DNA of 35,857 nt from a virus, in IMG/VR virus record IMGVR_UViG_3300005529_000074, positions 1 to 35,857 of that record; one strand, written 5' to 3'. The notes beneath the pieces were generated by a model. That model saw nothing but the letters and a program-made list of their open reading frames with translations. It did not search any database and was not told where the DNA came from. The position numbers and the translations under genes were made by a program. Positions 6,106 through 13,374 of the stretch are shown piece by piece (within the stretch, counting starts at the first letter, position 1; each line of letters starts with the position of its first letter).

Positions 6106-6739
6106 ACTCGTTGAATTAGGACAAAACGACTTTGATAATGCTATTGAGAAGCAATGGCTTGAGATTAAGCGGAGGGAAAACACTAAAACCAGAGCCTATG
6201 AGCTTGAGGCTATTCGTTACTTGCGCGAGGAGCAAGGGATAGAAAATCCAAAAGAGCTGCTAAGCCAGCTCTTTAAAACTTATCAGGTTTTAGACCCTTA
6301 TGCGGATTATATTTCAGTTGCCGAGCGTGAATATTTCCCTCACAACTTGAAAGACCGCACGATTGCGCGATTTTTGAGGGCTTTTAAGCCGCTTTTTTCA
6401 ATTCTACAAAAGGCTCAACAAAGAATCGTTCTCCAGCAAACTTTTGACGCATTTTGGCAAAAATGTATTGCATATTTGGAAAAAAGAGAGTACCCGCGCG
6501 ATTTTCTAGATTTTATATGCGACCCTCAGTGCCCATTTAAAGAAAGCTCGTTCTACCACTGGCGCAAATTTGGTAGTGATGACCCCAAATATCTTGACCA
6601 GATGCTTGTATGGTTTCGCGCCTGTTTTGGTGTAAGCGGCATTGAGGAACTCTGCCAGGTCCCTCCCAATTCTGGAGAGTGGAACTGGTCCTGGCAAAAG
6701 ATGAAGCGGTGTTACGAAGAATTTACTTTTGGAGAGTGA
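6071..6739 (+). CDS. Hypothetical protein overlapping the replication gene
   Basis: 222 residues, mostly helical, not recognised. Features include an acidic/basic N-terminal helix (AIEKQWLEIKRRENTKTRAYELEAIRYLREEQG), a central region with a conserved-looking aromatic motif (VAEREYFPHNLKDRTIARFLRAFKPLFSIL) and cysteines near the C-terminus that do not form a clear zinc site. It begins inside the replication gene (35-bp overlap in another frame), so the two are translationally coupled. In many phages the gene after the initiator is a helicase or helicase loader. No Walker motif is present, so a loader or accessory role is only a positional suggestion. Confidence 0.6.
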   Translation: MDNQKNLPSKIKLVELGQNDFDNAIEKQWLEIKRRENTKTRAYELEAIRYLREEQGIENPKELLSQLFKTYQVLDPYADYISVAEREYFPHNLKDRTIARFLRAFKPLFSILQKAQQRIVLQQTFDAFWQKCIAYLEKREYPRDFLDFICDPQCPFKESSFYHWRKFGSDDPKYLDQMLVWFRACFGVSGIEELCQVPPNSGEWNWSWQKMKRCYEEFTFGE

Positions 6740-6742
6740 AGA

Positions 6743-7024
6743 TTGGCTTATATTCCCGGCGCGCCTAAAAGACTCAAATTAACATCCAATGACGAGACGC
6801 ACGAATACGATGTCATTGCGTGGAATGGGGTTAGTATGCTTGGGTTGCACCTAACCATTCGCCGCGTTCCTACTCCTGACGGCCATACCTTTGCCCCGAT
6901 GGATTGGCTGATTCCTAAGGCGCTTTTAAGAGAGCGTTATTTTGATAAATATAAAAATCTCGTGATCACTATAGGACCGGGCAAAGGGGAAAAGTTGTTT
7001 GATTGTACCATGACTGGAGGTTGA
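6743..7024 (+). CDS. Hypothetical small beta-rich protein (TTG start)
   Basis: 93 residues. The start is TTG at 6743, with GGAGA about 8 nt upstream and only 3 bp after the preceding stop. Predicted strands (RLKLTSNDETHEYDVIAWNGVSMLGLHLTIRRV, NLVITIGPG) suggest a small beta fold. The 'F.PMDWLIPKALLRERYFDKY' segment is helical. No family recognised. It lies in the co-directional early block and is followed within 4 bp by a zinc-finger gene. Confidence 0.55.
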   Translation: MAYIPGAPKRLKLTSNDETHEYDVIAWNGVSMLGLHLTIRRVPTPDGHTFAPMDWLIPKALLRERYFDKYKNLVITIGPGKGEKLFDCTMTGG

Positions 7025-7028
7025 AATC

Positions 7029-7244
7029 ATGTTTGAATACATAAACCGTATGCGTGGCAAAGACATTGAATATGCCTCATCTACAAAGACAGAGCTTTGT
7101 TCTACCTGCGGCTCCCGGATAGCTCCCGGTGATACATACCTGAAAGTTGACGATCATGAGATCACAAAAGGCTACGTGAGATTAAGACACAGAAAATACT
7201 GCCTGCCGTGCTCAAGAGGGTGGTTTGGAGGTAACGCTGGATAA
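7029..7244 (+). CDS. Small zinc-finger protein
   Basis: 71 residues with two cysteine pairs, CSTC (near 22-25) and CLPC (near 57-60), separated by strands with a conserved-looking 'R-I-x-P-G-D-x-Y' turn (GSRIAPGDTYLKVDD). This resembles the generic treble-clef or zinc-ribbon folds of HNH-like and rubredoxin-like small proteins, but no catalytic histidines are evident. The ATG follows GGAGGTTGAAATC. Fourth short CxxC protein of this phage. Confidence 0.6.
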   Translation: MFEYINRMRGKDIEYASSTKTELCSTCGSRIAPGDTYLKVDDHEITKGYVRLRHRKYCLPCSRGWFGGNAG

Positions 7245-7329
7245 TAGGCTGGAGGGACAGCTAAGATATGCCCACGAGAATTTACCAGACTTACAGGAAT
7301 CAACGAATGCACTCACACAAGGGGGGTAA
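7225..7329 (+). CDS. Possible 34-residue overlapping ORF
   Basis: A short frame opening at TTG 7225 and ending at TAA 7327, overlapping the end of the zinc-finger gene. Residues include LDNRLEGQLRYAHENLPDLQ, which reads like a helical peptide. GAGGG precedes the TTG; a start at a CTG further in is also possible. This is a weak candidate; a competing frame (ATG 7268 to 7453) looks less protein-like. Confidence 0.25.
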   Translation: MEVTLDNRLEGQLRYAHENLPDLQESTNALTQGG

Positions 7330-7482
7330 CATAGGCTTTTTGCTGATTTTGCGGATTTTTCGAGAAAAAACGCAATTTTGCTATAAAAAAATAGCGGCAT
7401 TTGCCCTTCTCACGCATTCTTATAGGGCAAGAATCGATTTTTTTGAAAATTAGATGCTGTCAAACACCAACCCATATTTTCG
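7330..7482 (+). other. AT-rich intergenic stretch before the second early block
   Basis: No convincing gene. It contains a small GCTAT/ATAGC hairpin (7379-7394) and the terminator-like inverted repeat at 7401-7430. The AT-rich composition would suit a promoter for the next gene, but I found no clear -35/-10 pair. Confidence 0.5.
7401..7447 (+). terminator. Possible intrinsic terminator
   Basis: TTGCCCT (7401-7407) pairs with AGGGCAA (7424-7430) around a 16-nt loop; after a 7-nt gap comes a run of seven Ts. The large loop and the gap before the T-run make it a weak terminator candidate closing the early operon. Confidence 0.4.
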
Positions 7483-8055
7483 ATGAAAGAACACTGCCTT
7501 GATACTAACTCTTATGAAGAGCTTGAGCCTCTTCCAGCGCCGCTTGTTCACATCATAAACGATGTGGTCGAGTGGATGTGGAACTGGCTGATTTGTAATT
7601 CATCCAGACCGGTGATTGCAGAGATGGTAGAGTGCAAGCCGGCGGAGGTTGACGAGAGTTATGCAGCTTCTCAACTTTCTCTTCCAATTATCTCCGAGAT
7701 GAAAGCAGAGGCTGAAAAATATTTCTCTTCTAAAACCAAGCATATTATCTCCATACCGCCGAGTCTGGTCTATGGAGCCCTCAAACGCTTTCTCTTTGTA
7801 AATCCTGCGTACTACAACTGGCTCCATAATGCAAATATCAAGACTAAAGAGATTTATGTGAAATATGAATTCTGCCCTGTATGCCAGAAGCAAGTAGCGT
7901 TTCTTGGATGGACTGAATATATCTATTTTCTTGAAAATAAAGACGCTCCAGCCTCCAAATGGGATAGCCGCAAACTGGAGCTTCATCATGGATGTAAAGA
8001 GAAAAATGCTAACTTTAAACCGCAGAAGCTAAAAATGCATCTTGCGCGGGGTTGA
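7483..8055 (+). CDS. Hypothetical protein with CPVC...HHGC zinc motif
   Basis: 190 residues, unrecognised. The C-terminal part has CPVCQKQ (near 131) and HHGCKEKN (near 168), which together could bind one zinc ion. The N-terminal two-thirds is mixed helical with several tryptophans (VVEWMWNWLIC). It follows a 150-bp AT-rich gap and ends by overlapping the next frame by 4 bp (TTGA). Its place just upstream of the terminase genes is typical of late-early regulators or HNH-type packaging accessories, but the active-site pattern of an HNH nuclease is not complete here. Confidence 0.55.
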   Translation: MKEHCLDTNSYEELEPLPAPLVHIINDVVEWMWNWLICNSSRPVIAEMVECKPAEVDESYAASQLSLPIISEMKAEAEKYFSSKTKHIISIPPSLVYGALKRFLFVNPAYYNWLHNANIKTKEIYVKYEFCPVCQKQVAFLGWTEYIYFLENKDAPASKWDSRKLELHHGCKEKNANFKPQKLKMHLARG

Positions 8056-8099
8056 AGTTTATCTGGTTCTGTGATATTTTACGCAATAGGGAATGGCAA

Positions 8100-8369
8100 A
8101 TGCCTTTATTTCATAAATACTCAAAAGACGAATTAGTATTGCAAGTGGCGGTAGAATTAAAACCAATGTTTCAATTTATACAGACATACAAGGCCCTCAA
8201 TGCGATGGTTCAGATATGGACAAATTCAATGGAACAACTATCTGAAAAGAGTAAAGAAATGGCAGACGCATTGACAGTTATGTATGGAGGGGTTATGGAA
8301 CTGAGCAATTCTCTTAAAAACTTGCAAAAAAAGGAAATGCAAAAAAAATGGTGGAGGCGTTTTCAATAG
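8100..8369 (+). CDS. Small helical hypothetical protein
   Basis: 89 residues from ATG 8100 (AGGGA 7 nt upstream). The frame is also open from TTG 8052, which overlaps the preceding stop. The body is almost wholly helical with heptad-like spacing (QLSEKSKEMADALTVMYGGVMELSNSLKNLQKKEMQKKWW), so a coiled coil is likely. It ends two bases before the small terminase gene. No family recognised. Confidence 0.5.
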   Translation: MPLFHKYSKDELVLQVAVELKPMFQFIQTYKALNAMVQIWTNSMEQLSEKSKEMADALTVMYGGVMELSNSLKNLQKKEMQKKWWRRFQ

Positions 8370-8370
8370 A

Positions 8371-8790
8371 ATGACTCCTGACGATTCCTCACCAAAATGC
8401 AATAATCCGGGCCATAAAGTTACGAAGGCCCAAATTAAACAAGCCCTGCGTAAAAGCGGCGGTATTATCAGTCAAGCTGCGCAGAAATTGGGTATTGCTC
8501 GTGAGAGTTTATGGGAGCGCATTCAGAACCATTCAGATTTAAAAAAAGTTCAAGAAGAGGCCCGCGAAGCCGTCACAGATATGGCCGAGTCTGTGATTGT
8601 AAAGGCTATTGCGGATGGTGATATTGACACAGCGCGCTGGTTCCTGGCGCGTATCGGCAAGCACAGGGGATATACAGAAAGGCAGGAAATAACCGGACCA
8701 GACGGAGGGCCGTTGAGGATCATAGTTGAGCGTACTATTACAGACGAAACACAATCGAATACGCGTCAATTACCATCGGAATCAGAATAA
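8371..8790 (+). CDS. terS: Terminase small subunit (HTH type)
   Basis: 139 residues. An N-terminal helix-turn-helix of Fis-like pattern (KAQIKQALRKSGGIISQAAQKLGIARESLWERIQNH, about 19-55) would bind the packaging site. A central helical oligomerisation region follows (AREAVTDMAESVIVKAIADGD), then the motif IDTARWFLARIGKHRGYTERQEITGPDGGP, which is frequent in small terminase subunits of PBSX/Mu-like phages. It lies immediately before the large terminase gene, which starts inside it (65-bp overlap in another frame). Role: recognises phage DNA and recruits the large subunit to the packaging initiation site. Confidence 0.82.
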   Translation: MTPDDSSPKCNNPGHKVTKAQIKQALRKSGGIISQAAQKLGIARESLWERIQNHSDLKKVQEEAREAVTDMAESVIVKAIADGDIDTARWFLARIGKHRGYTERQEITGPDGGPLRIIVERTITDETQSNTRQLPSESE

Positions 8791-9979
8791 GATTTTCTTT
8801 GGCAGTGACGCTCGATTTAAGGTCATAGCAAAGGGCCGGCGCTTCGGTCTCACAAAGGGTTTTGCCAATTATGCTATCGAGTGTATGATAGACGGCATCA
8901 GTCCAATACTCTGGGTAGATACCATACACTTAAACATCAATCGGTACATAGAGAGATATTTTCTCCCTCTTTTATTTGATCTTAACCCCTATTTATGGAA
9001 GTGGGAGAAGCAAGCGCAATTAATCCGAGTTGGAAATTCTGTATGTGATTTTCGTTCTGCTGAGCATCCAGAAAACATCGAAGGCTTCGGATATTCACTC
9101 ATAATTCTCAATGAAGCTGGAATAATTTTAAACGACCCCTACTTGTGGTACAACGCTATACAGCCAATGATTCTCGATTACAACTCCCCTATGCTTATAG
9201 GAGGAACTCCGAAAGGCATATTGCGCAAACACACAACCGAGCCTCATATCTTCTATGAACTTTACAAAAAGGGTTTAAGCGGAGTGCCGCACTGGCAGTC
9301 TTTTAAATTTTCTTCTTATGATAATCCCTATCTGGATCGCGAAGAAATAGATGCTCTTGTAAAAGAAACTCCCCATTCTATCCGCCGTCAGGAGATATTT
9401 GCGGATTTTGTTGATGTTACGGCAGGCGAGATAATTAAGCGGGAATGGTGGAGATATTATAAAACATTGCCGATGGAGCATAAGGGGCTTTTTCTTATTG
9501 GCGATACTGCACATAAACGAAAAACCATAAATGACCCCTCTGGCTTTCATGTATGGATGGTAACCAACAACGGCTATTATCTCGTTCATAGATGGGTTGA
9601 GCGTGTGGAATTCCCGGAACTCAAGCGCCAGACAATTGCTCTGTATAATAAATTCAATCCAGTTGCAATTCTTATTGAAGATAAATCAAGTGGCCAGGAC
9701 CTGATACCAGAACTCAGACGCGGCACTACCATGCCCATTATCCCCATTACCCCTACAACCGATAAAGTAAGCAGAGCCACTATGGTTACTCCAATTATCG
9801 AAGCAGGCAATTGTTATCTTCCAGAAGATGCTCCGTGGCTTTCTGATTTTCTCGACTCTGTATCTGGATTCCCCAATGCTGCACATGATGAAGATGTAGA
9901 TATTTTGAGCATGTTCTTAAACTACGGGAAATATTGGCCCTCTTCTAGGGGGGCACGCATAGGAGTAGCAAGCGTTTAA
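8726..9979 (+). CDS. terL: Terminase large subunit
   Basis: 417-residue packaging ATPase/nuclease. N-terminal adenine-binding Q motif (NQNKIFF, 19-25); nucleotide-binding loop AKGRRFGLTKG (35-45), where the usual GKT lysine is leucine (L42) and K36 could serve as a displaced lysine as in lambda gpA; Walker B-like LIILNE (125-130) with E130 as the catalytic glutamate and N129 in place of aspartate. A coupling motif (GGTPKG, 159-164) follows. The RNase H-like nuclease domain has D260 (GDTAHK), E318/D319 (ILIEDKSSG) and the HDEDVD cluster (387-392). The only usual start is TTG 8726, giving a 65-bp overlap with the small subunit. All nuclease acids are present, so the gene looks intact. Confidence 0.95.
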   Translation: MSVLLQTKHNRIRVNYHRNQNKIFFGSDARFKVIAKGRRFGLTKGFANYAIECMIDGISPILWVDTIHLNINRYIERYFLPLLFDLNPYLWKWEKQAQLIRVGNSVCDFRSAEHPENIEGFGYSLIILNEAGIILNDPYLWYNAIQPMILDYNSPMLIGGTPKGILRKHTTEPHIFYELYKKGLSGVPHWQSFKFSSYDNPYLDREEIDALVKETPHSIRRQEIFADFVDVTAGEIIKREWWRYYKTLPMEHKGLFLIGDTAHKRKTINDPSGFHVWMVTNNGYYLVHRWVERVEFPELKRQTIALYNKFNPVAILIEDKSSGQDLIPELRRGTTMPIIPITPTTDKVSRATMVTPIIEAGNCYLPEDAPWLSDFLDSVSGFPNAAHDEDVDILSMFLNYGKYWPSSRGARIGVASV

Positions 9980-9992
9980 TTGGAGGCGTCCA

Positions 9993-10256
9993 ATGGCTCT
10001 TGAGCTTACTGACCCAATTATTGAGGCAAAAATCTTGAAATACAAGGCAGATCATACTTTCCCGGCCTCGTGGTTGAATTATCCGCCTAGCGCTCTTATT
10101 GATCTGACTCCAACGTGGGCCAATTTCTTATGCCTCTACTGTGGAAATGGAATCATCCTTAGCGCCGCAAATCTTGTTGCTCTCAAAAGGGATGGCTCTT
10201 TTACGCTTGTGCATAATAAATGCAATAATACTATCACGATTCTAAAAAAAGAGTAA
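9993..10256 (+). CDS. Small hypothetical protein between terminase and portal
   Basis: 87 residues, unrecognised. CLYC (near 46-49) and a later H-N-K-C (near 76) may bind zinc. Predicted strands ANLVALKRDGSFTLVHNKCNN resemble a zinc-ribbon beta hairpin. ATG 9993 is preceded by GGAGGCGTCCA. Co-oriented and closely spaced with terminase (13 bp) and portal (13 bp), so part of the packaging operon. Confidence 0.6.
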   Translation: MALELTDPIIEAKILKYKADHTFPASWLNYPPSALIDLTPTWANFLCLYCGNGIILSAANLVALKRDGSFTLVHNKCNNTITILKKE

Positions 10257-10269
10257 GGAGAGATAAGGC

Positions 10270-11826
10270 ATGTCAGTCGCAAATATTTACTATATGCTCA
10301 CTAATGGACAGATAATTTCGCAGTCTACGCTTGATCTCTATGCCGTTAAACAAGCCTCTGGAGAGCTCTCAAAGCAACTGCCTCCTGATACATTTACAGA
10401 TTCTTATGATGCGCTCGGCCTTGTTGAACCTCTCTACCCACTTGAGCTTTTGGCAATGCTTATGGAGATGAATACTTATCATTTCCGATGCTGCAAAGTA
10501 AAGGCTCAAGATACTGCTGGGCTGGGATGGAAATTTATACCCAAAGATGGCATTACAAATGATACAGCAAATGATCTGCAACTCTCTGGCATAAAGAATC
10601 TTTTAGAGCATCCATCAAAAGAGATGTCATTTCTTGAAATTATGGAGCGCGCCCTTATTGACACGGAAGGTCTGGGTAACGGATACATCGAGATTATACG
10701 CGACAGCGTTGATGAAGAAATACTTGGACTGGCTCATATCCCTGGCCATACAATGCGCCGCTCGAAGGATAAAACCAGATACGCTCAAAAGCGCGCGGCG
10801 CGTGTGAGGTGGTTTAAGCCCTTTGGAGAGGAACGGGATATTGATATGAATACCGGGGATTACTACCCAAAAGGTAATCTTGCCCCGGAAGCGCGCGGCC
10901 ATGAAATACTGCACTTGCTCAACTACTCTCCACGCTCGGATTACTACGGCTCATCGGATATAACTCCAGCTCTGGGTGCTTTGCTAGGAGATATAAACAG
11001 GCAGGAATATAATCTGCAATTTTTTGAAAACCATGGAGTGCCGGAATATATTTTTCTCTTTGAAGGAGTTGATCTTGACGATACCCTTCAAGCTCAAATT
11101 CAAACCTATTTTCAATCAGACTTGAAAAAAAAGCGTCATGCCTCTCTTATACTCACGGCTAAAAAGGACCCATCGGACCCAAATGCTCAGGATATAAAAA
11201 TCACTGCCGAGCCTCTGGCAGTAGAGATTAAAGACGCTTCTTTCCGTCTTTACCGTACCGATAATCGAGATGAAATACTTGCCGCGCATGGTGTGCCTCC
11301 ATACCGCGTTGGAGTAGCGGCAGTAGGTTCTCTTTCAGGTACTACTGCTGTAGAGATGACAGAGATTTACAAGTCATCAATCATAAATCCAAGGCAGGCG
11401 AAATTGGAATGGATATTTAATCAATTTATACTCCCAGTATTTAAGGTCACTGACTGGCAGTTTAAATTCCTCGAAATTGATACAACCGATGAGGACCATG
11501 ATGTGAGCATATCGGAGAGGCTTGAGAAGATGGCTGCCCTCTCTCCTAATGAAGTGCGCCTGAGACATGGGCTTAAAAAAGTAGAAGATAATCCAAACAT
11601 GGATAAATACTATATAAACGGCGTGCCAATAGATGCAGCCAATGCACCTAGAACTGCTCTTCCTGTTCCCGCTCAAGAGCAAACTAATATACTTCGCGCG
11701 GTAAAAGACCTCCATGCAAAACTGGTTGCAATTGCAACTAAGATGGTTGATGAAAGAAAAGAAATAAGTGGAAAAAGTAATGGAAAGGATAAAGATTCAA
11801 GCAAGTTTTCATGGAGGGGACTGTGA
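10270..11826 (+). CDS. Portal protein (PBSX family)
   Basis: 518 residues. Forms the dodecameric portal at the head vertex through which DNA is packaged and to which the tail attaches. The N-terminal segment VEPLYPLELLAMLMEMNTYHFRCCKVKAQDTAGLGWKF is characteristic of PBSX-family HK97-like portals. Further family-like stretches are GNGYIEIIRD, ILHLLNYSPRSDYYGSSDITPALGAL, and DEILAAHGVPPYRVGVAAVGSLSGTTAVEMTEIYKSSIINPRQ. The C-terminal 40 residues are charged and probably disordered. The ATG has AAGGAGAGATAAGGC upstream. Its 3' end overlaps the head morphogenesis gene by 16 bp. Confidence 0.93.
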   Translation: MSVANIYYMLTNGQIISQSTLDLYAVKQASGELSKQLPPDTFTDSYDALGLVEPLYPLELLAMLMEMNTYHFRCCKVKAQDTAGLGWKFIPKDGITNDTANDLQLSGIKNLLEHPSKEMSFLEIMERALIDTEGLGNGYIEIIRDSVDEEILGLAHIPGHTMRRSKDKTRYAQKRAARVRWFKPFGEERDIDMNTGDYYPKGNLAPEARGHEILHLLNYSPRSDYYGSSDITPALGALLGDINRQEYNLQFFENHGVPEYIFLFEGVDLDDTLQAQIQTYFQSDLKKKRHASLILTAKKDPSDPNAQDIKITAEPLAVEIKDASFRLYRTDNRDEILAAHGVPPYRVGVAAVGSLSGTTAVEMTEIYKSSIINPRQAKLEWIFNQFILPVFKVTDWQFKFLEIDTTDEDHDVSISERLEKMAALSPNEVRLRHGLKKVEDNPNMDKYYINGVPIDAANAPRTALPVPAQEQTNILRAVKDLHAKLVAIATKMVDERKEISGKSNGKDKDSSKFSWRGL

Positions 11827-12668
11827 AGGAACCCTTTGGCGCTAAAGCGAGCGTATTAGAAATGGATATAGAAATTGCTCGAATGCTCATAGCAAGCGGC
11901 TGTATGCGTGCCCTCAAGCAGTCTTCCGATCCCCTGATTGAAGCCGCTCTGCCATTGCTCGAACGGCAGCTTTCCTCTGTATTTCGGTCTGCACGGTTTC
12001 AATTGCTCAGACGTCTTAAAGAAGTCGGAGCAGGCGATATTGCAAATATTGATGGAAGAACAAGGAACTCGATTATTAAATCCGTAATGTCCGATGCTCA
12101 AGCGAAATACGAGGCAATACTTACCGAAGCGGGTATAACCCTTGCCGATTCTGTACGCCGGGAAGTGGTGCAAACTCTAGGCGTTGATTTTACAGAACTA
12201 TCGAAAGAAGCGCTCACTGCCTTAGAGAACAATGCTCTTGCCGCATCCGATATTGTAATTACACGCGTTACTGATACGATTCTGGACAACATCCGTCAAT
12301 CCTATGCCGATGAGCTTTCTTCACTCGAAGTTGAGGACAATATCAAAGAGGAATTCTCTCAAGTCCTGGACAATGAAATTGCTCAAATTGCTGAAACTGA
12401 GCTCACCTCTTATGCGAACTATACAAGACAGACTACATACCGCGATTATGGAGTTCGATATAAAAAATGGGTAAGCATGGAAGATGAGCGTGTAAGAGAT
12501 GAGCACATTGTGATGCACGGACAAATTGTGGCTCTCGACCGTCCATTTACAAATGGGCTTATGTATCCTGGAGATAAATCAGGTCCAATTGAGTCATGGA
12601 TTCGATGTCGCTGCCACTTAGAAGATTATTATAGCGAGGAAGAATTGCCATACCCATTTTATGAGTGA
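11811..12668 (+). CDS. Head morphogenesis protein (SPP1 gp7 / Mu gpF-like)
   Basis: 285 residues. The N-terminal 190 residues are helical. The C-terminal part carries the minor-head-protein signature: TTYRDYGVRYKKWVSMEDERVRDEHIVMHGQIVALDRPF ... YPGDKSGPIESWIRCRCHLEDYY. The family pattern is W-x-x-x-x-D-x-R-v-R-x-x-H followed by a C-x-C-x ending. In SPP1 and Mu, homologues bind the portal and act in early DNA ejection or head assembly. It begins inside the portal gene and ends with a GTGA overlap into the next ORF. The TnpB island lies shortly downstream, so this is the last head gene before the interruption. Confidence 0.88.
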   Translation: MEGTVKEPFGAKASVLEMDIEIARMLIASGCMRALKQSSDPLIEAALPLLERQLSSVFRSARFQLLRRLKEVGAGDIANIDGRTRNSIIKSVMSDAQAKYEAILTEAGITLADSVRREVVQTLGVDFTELSKEALTALENNALAASDIVITRVTDTILDNIRQSYADELSSLEVEDNIKEEFSQVLDNEIAQIAETELTSYANYTRQTTYRDYGVRYKKWVSMEDERVRDEHIVMHGQIVALDRPFTNGLMYPGDKSGPIESWIRCRCHLEDYYSEEELPYPFYE

Positions 12669-12889
12669 GGAAACGATTGTCAGAAGAGAAGCATTCCCCT
12701 AGCTCATGTTCGCTTTTTGCTCTTGACCGTGCATTAAGAGAGAAGAAATTTCATGGCATAATCGAGGTAAGCTATCAGGGAGGACACCCCAGATTTGTAA
12801 AAATTCATCCTACATTTCAGCTTGGGATATCTAATTTTTCTGAAGGCATTATTACAGTTGAAGAGTCGGGATACAAACACGGGAAGTAA
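12665..12889 (+). CDS. Small hypothetical protein after head morphogenesis gene
   Basis: 74 residues from GTG 12665, which overlaps the preceding stop by 4 bp; TTG 12677 is an alternative. Pattern: a helix (SLFALDRALREKKFHGIIEVSYQGG) then strands (PRFVKIHPTFQLG). Small proteins of this kind, with 'F.G.iev.y..G.p..v...p', often sit near portal genes, but I cannot name the family. It is the last ORF in the head block before the accessory island. Confidence 0.5.
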   Translation: MRKRLSEEKHSPSSCSLFALDRALREKKFHGIIEVSYQGGHPRFVKIHPTFQLGISNFSEGIITVEESGYKHGK

Positions 12890-12929
12890 ACAAAATGCTG
12901 TCCGTGTGGTTAACGAAACGTGCCGTAAG

Positions 12930-12952
12930 TCCCCTCGCTTTAGCTATGGGGA
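12930..12952 (+). mobile_element. Solitary IS200/IS605-type end hairpin (remnant)
   Basis: TCCCC (12930-12934) and GGGGA (12948-12952) enclose TCGC-TTTA-GCTA-T. This has the same plan as the right-end hairpin of the TnpB element at 14498-14520, including an unpaired T directly before the GGGG arm. It lies about 360 bp left of the intact element and has no transposase gene of its own, so it is probably a scar of an earlier insertion or an alternative left boundary. Confidence 0.45.
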
Positions 12953-12953
12953 T

Positions 12954-13145
12954 ATGAGAATTGATTCTTACGATGAACTTAAAACAGAATTAATGAGATT
13001 GCTTTTAGAAGAGCAGGAATTTTTTTCAGGAATGAAAAGCAAGGGGGAATTAGGCAAGATAATAGAAAGGGCAGATAAAGAATCCTCTTATGAAAAGAAA
13101 GCAGAAGTGTTCCTTAAACTTTTAAGAGGCGAATATGAGCAGTAA
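12954..13145 (+). CDS. Small helical protein next to the methyltransferase stub
   Basis: 63 residues from ATG 12954; an upstream open frame to 12822 overlaps another gene and includes the IS-like hairpin, so it is probably not coding. Residues are highly charged and helical (SYDELKTELMRLLLEEQEFFSGMKSKGELGKIIERADKESSYEKKAEVFLKLLRG). It overlaps the methyltransferase-like start by 11 bp (ATGAGCAGTAA), which suggests a former two-gene unit, perhaps from a restriction-modification locus. It may itself be a fragment. Confidence 0.45.
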   Translation: MRIDSYDELKTELMRLLLEEQEFFSGMKSKGELGKIIERADKESSYEKKAEVFLKLLRGEYEQ

Positions 13146-13290
13146 GTATAAGAGAGTAGGCACAAAAACTAGCTCTTTTGGGTCTCCAGGGAGAATAGGG
13201 CACGACTCTACTCCTTTTTACACAAGTAAGCTGTATGAAGGATTACCTAAAGAAGAAATGGTCAAGTATGTAGAAAATCCCATAAGAAAA
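13135..13290 (+). pseudogene. N-terminal stub of a DNA methyltransferase, disrupted by TnpB element
   Basis: The first about 50 residues (KTSSFGSPGRIGHDSTPFYTSKLYEGLPKEE...YVENPI) resemble the N-terminus of a family of N4/N6 (cytosine-N4/adenine-N6) DNA methyltransferases whose openings read SSFG...GHDSS.FY.SKLY...ENPIPEE. The recognised catalytic parts (the DPPY-type motif and FxGxG) are absent, and they do not appear on the far side of the insertion either. So the gene was cut at about residue 50 and its remainder lost. The frame runs without a stop into tnpB. The family match is from memory of the sequence pattern and should be confirmed by search. Confidence 0.55.
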
Positions 13291-13291
13291 T

Positions 13292-13335
13292 CACGCAAGG
13301 GGACGTATGGCTTTAGCCGTATGGGGAATTGCGTG
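13292..13335 (+). repeat. Left-end compound hairpin of the TnpB element
   Basis: Outer arms CACGCAA (13292-13298) and TTGCGTG (13329-13335) pair perfectly over 7 bp. Inside, GTATGGC and GCCGTAT form a second 7-bp stem (two G.T pairs) around a TTTA loop. The inner loop sequence matches that of the hairpin at the 3' end of tnpB. Confidence 0.65.
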
Positions 13336-13374
13336 TCCTTGCTTTTCTCCTTGTATTATGGTATTTTTAATATT

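Noticed and set aside
7268-7453. 61-residue ORF in the AT-rich gap
   Set aside because: Low-complexity AT-driven residues, spans the two hairpins, and competes with a more protein-like short frame.
12822-12953. Upstream extension of the 63-residue ORF at 12954
   Set aside because: It overlaps another gene and runs through the IS-like hairpin; ATG 12954 is the better start.
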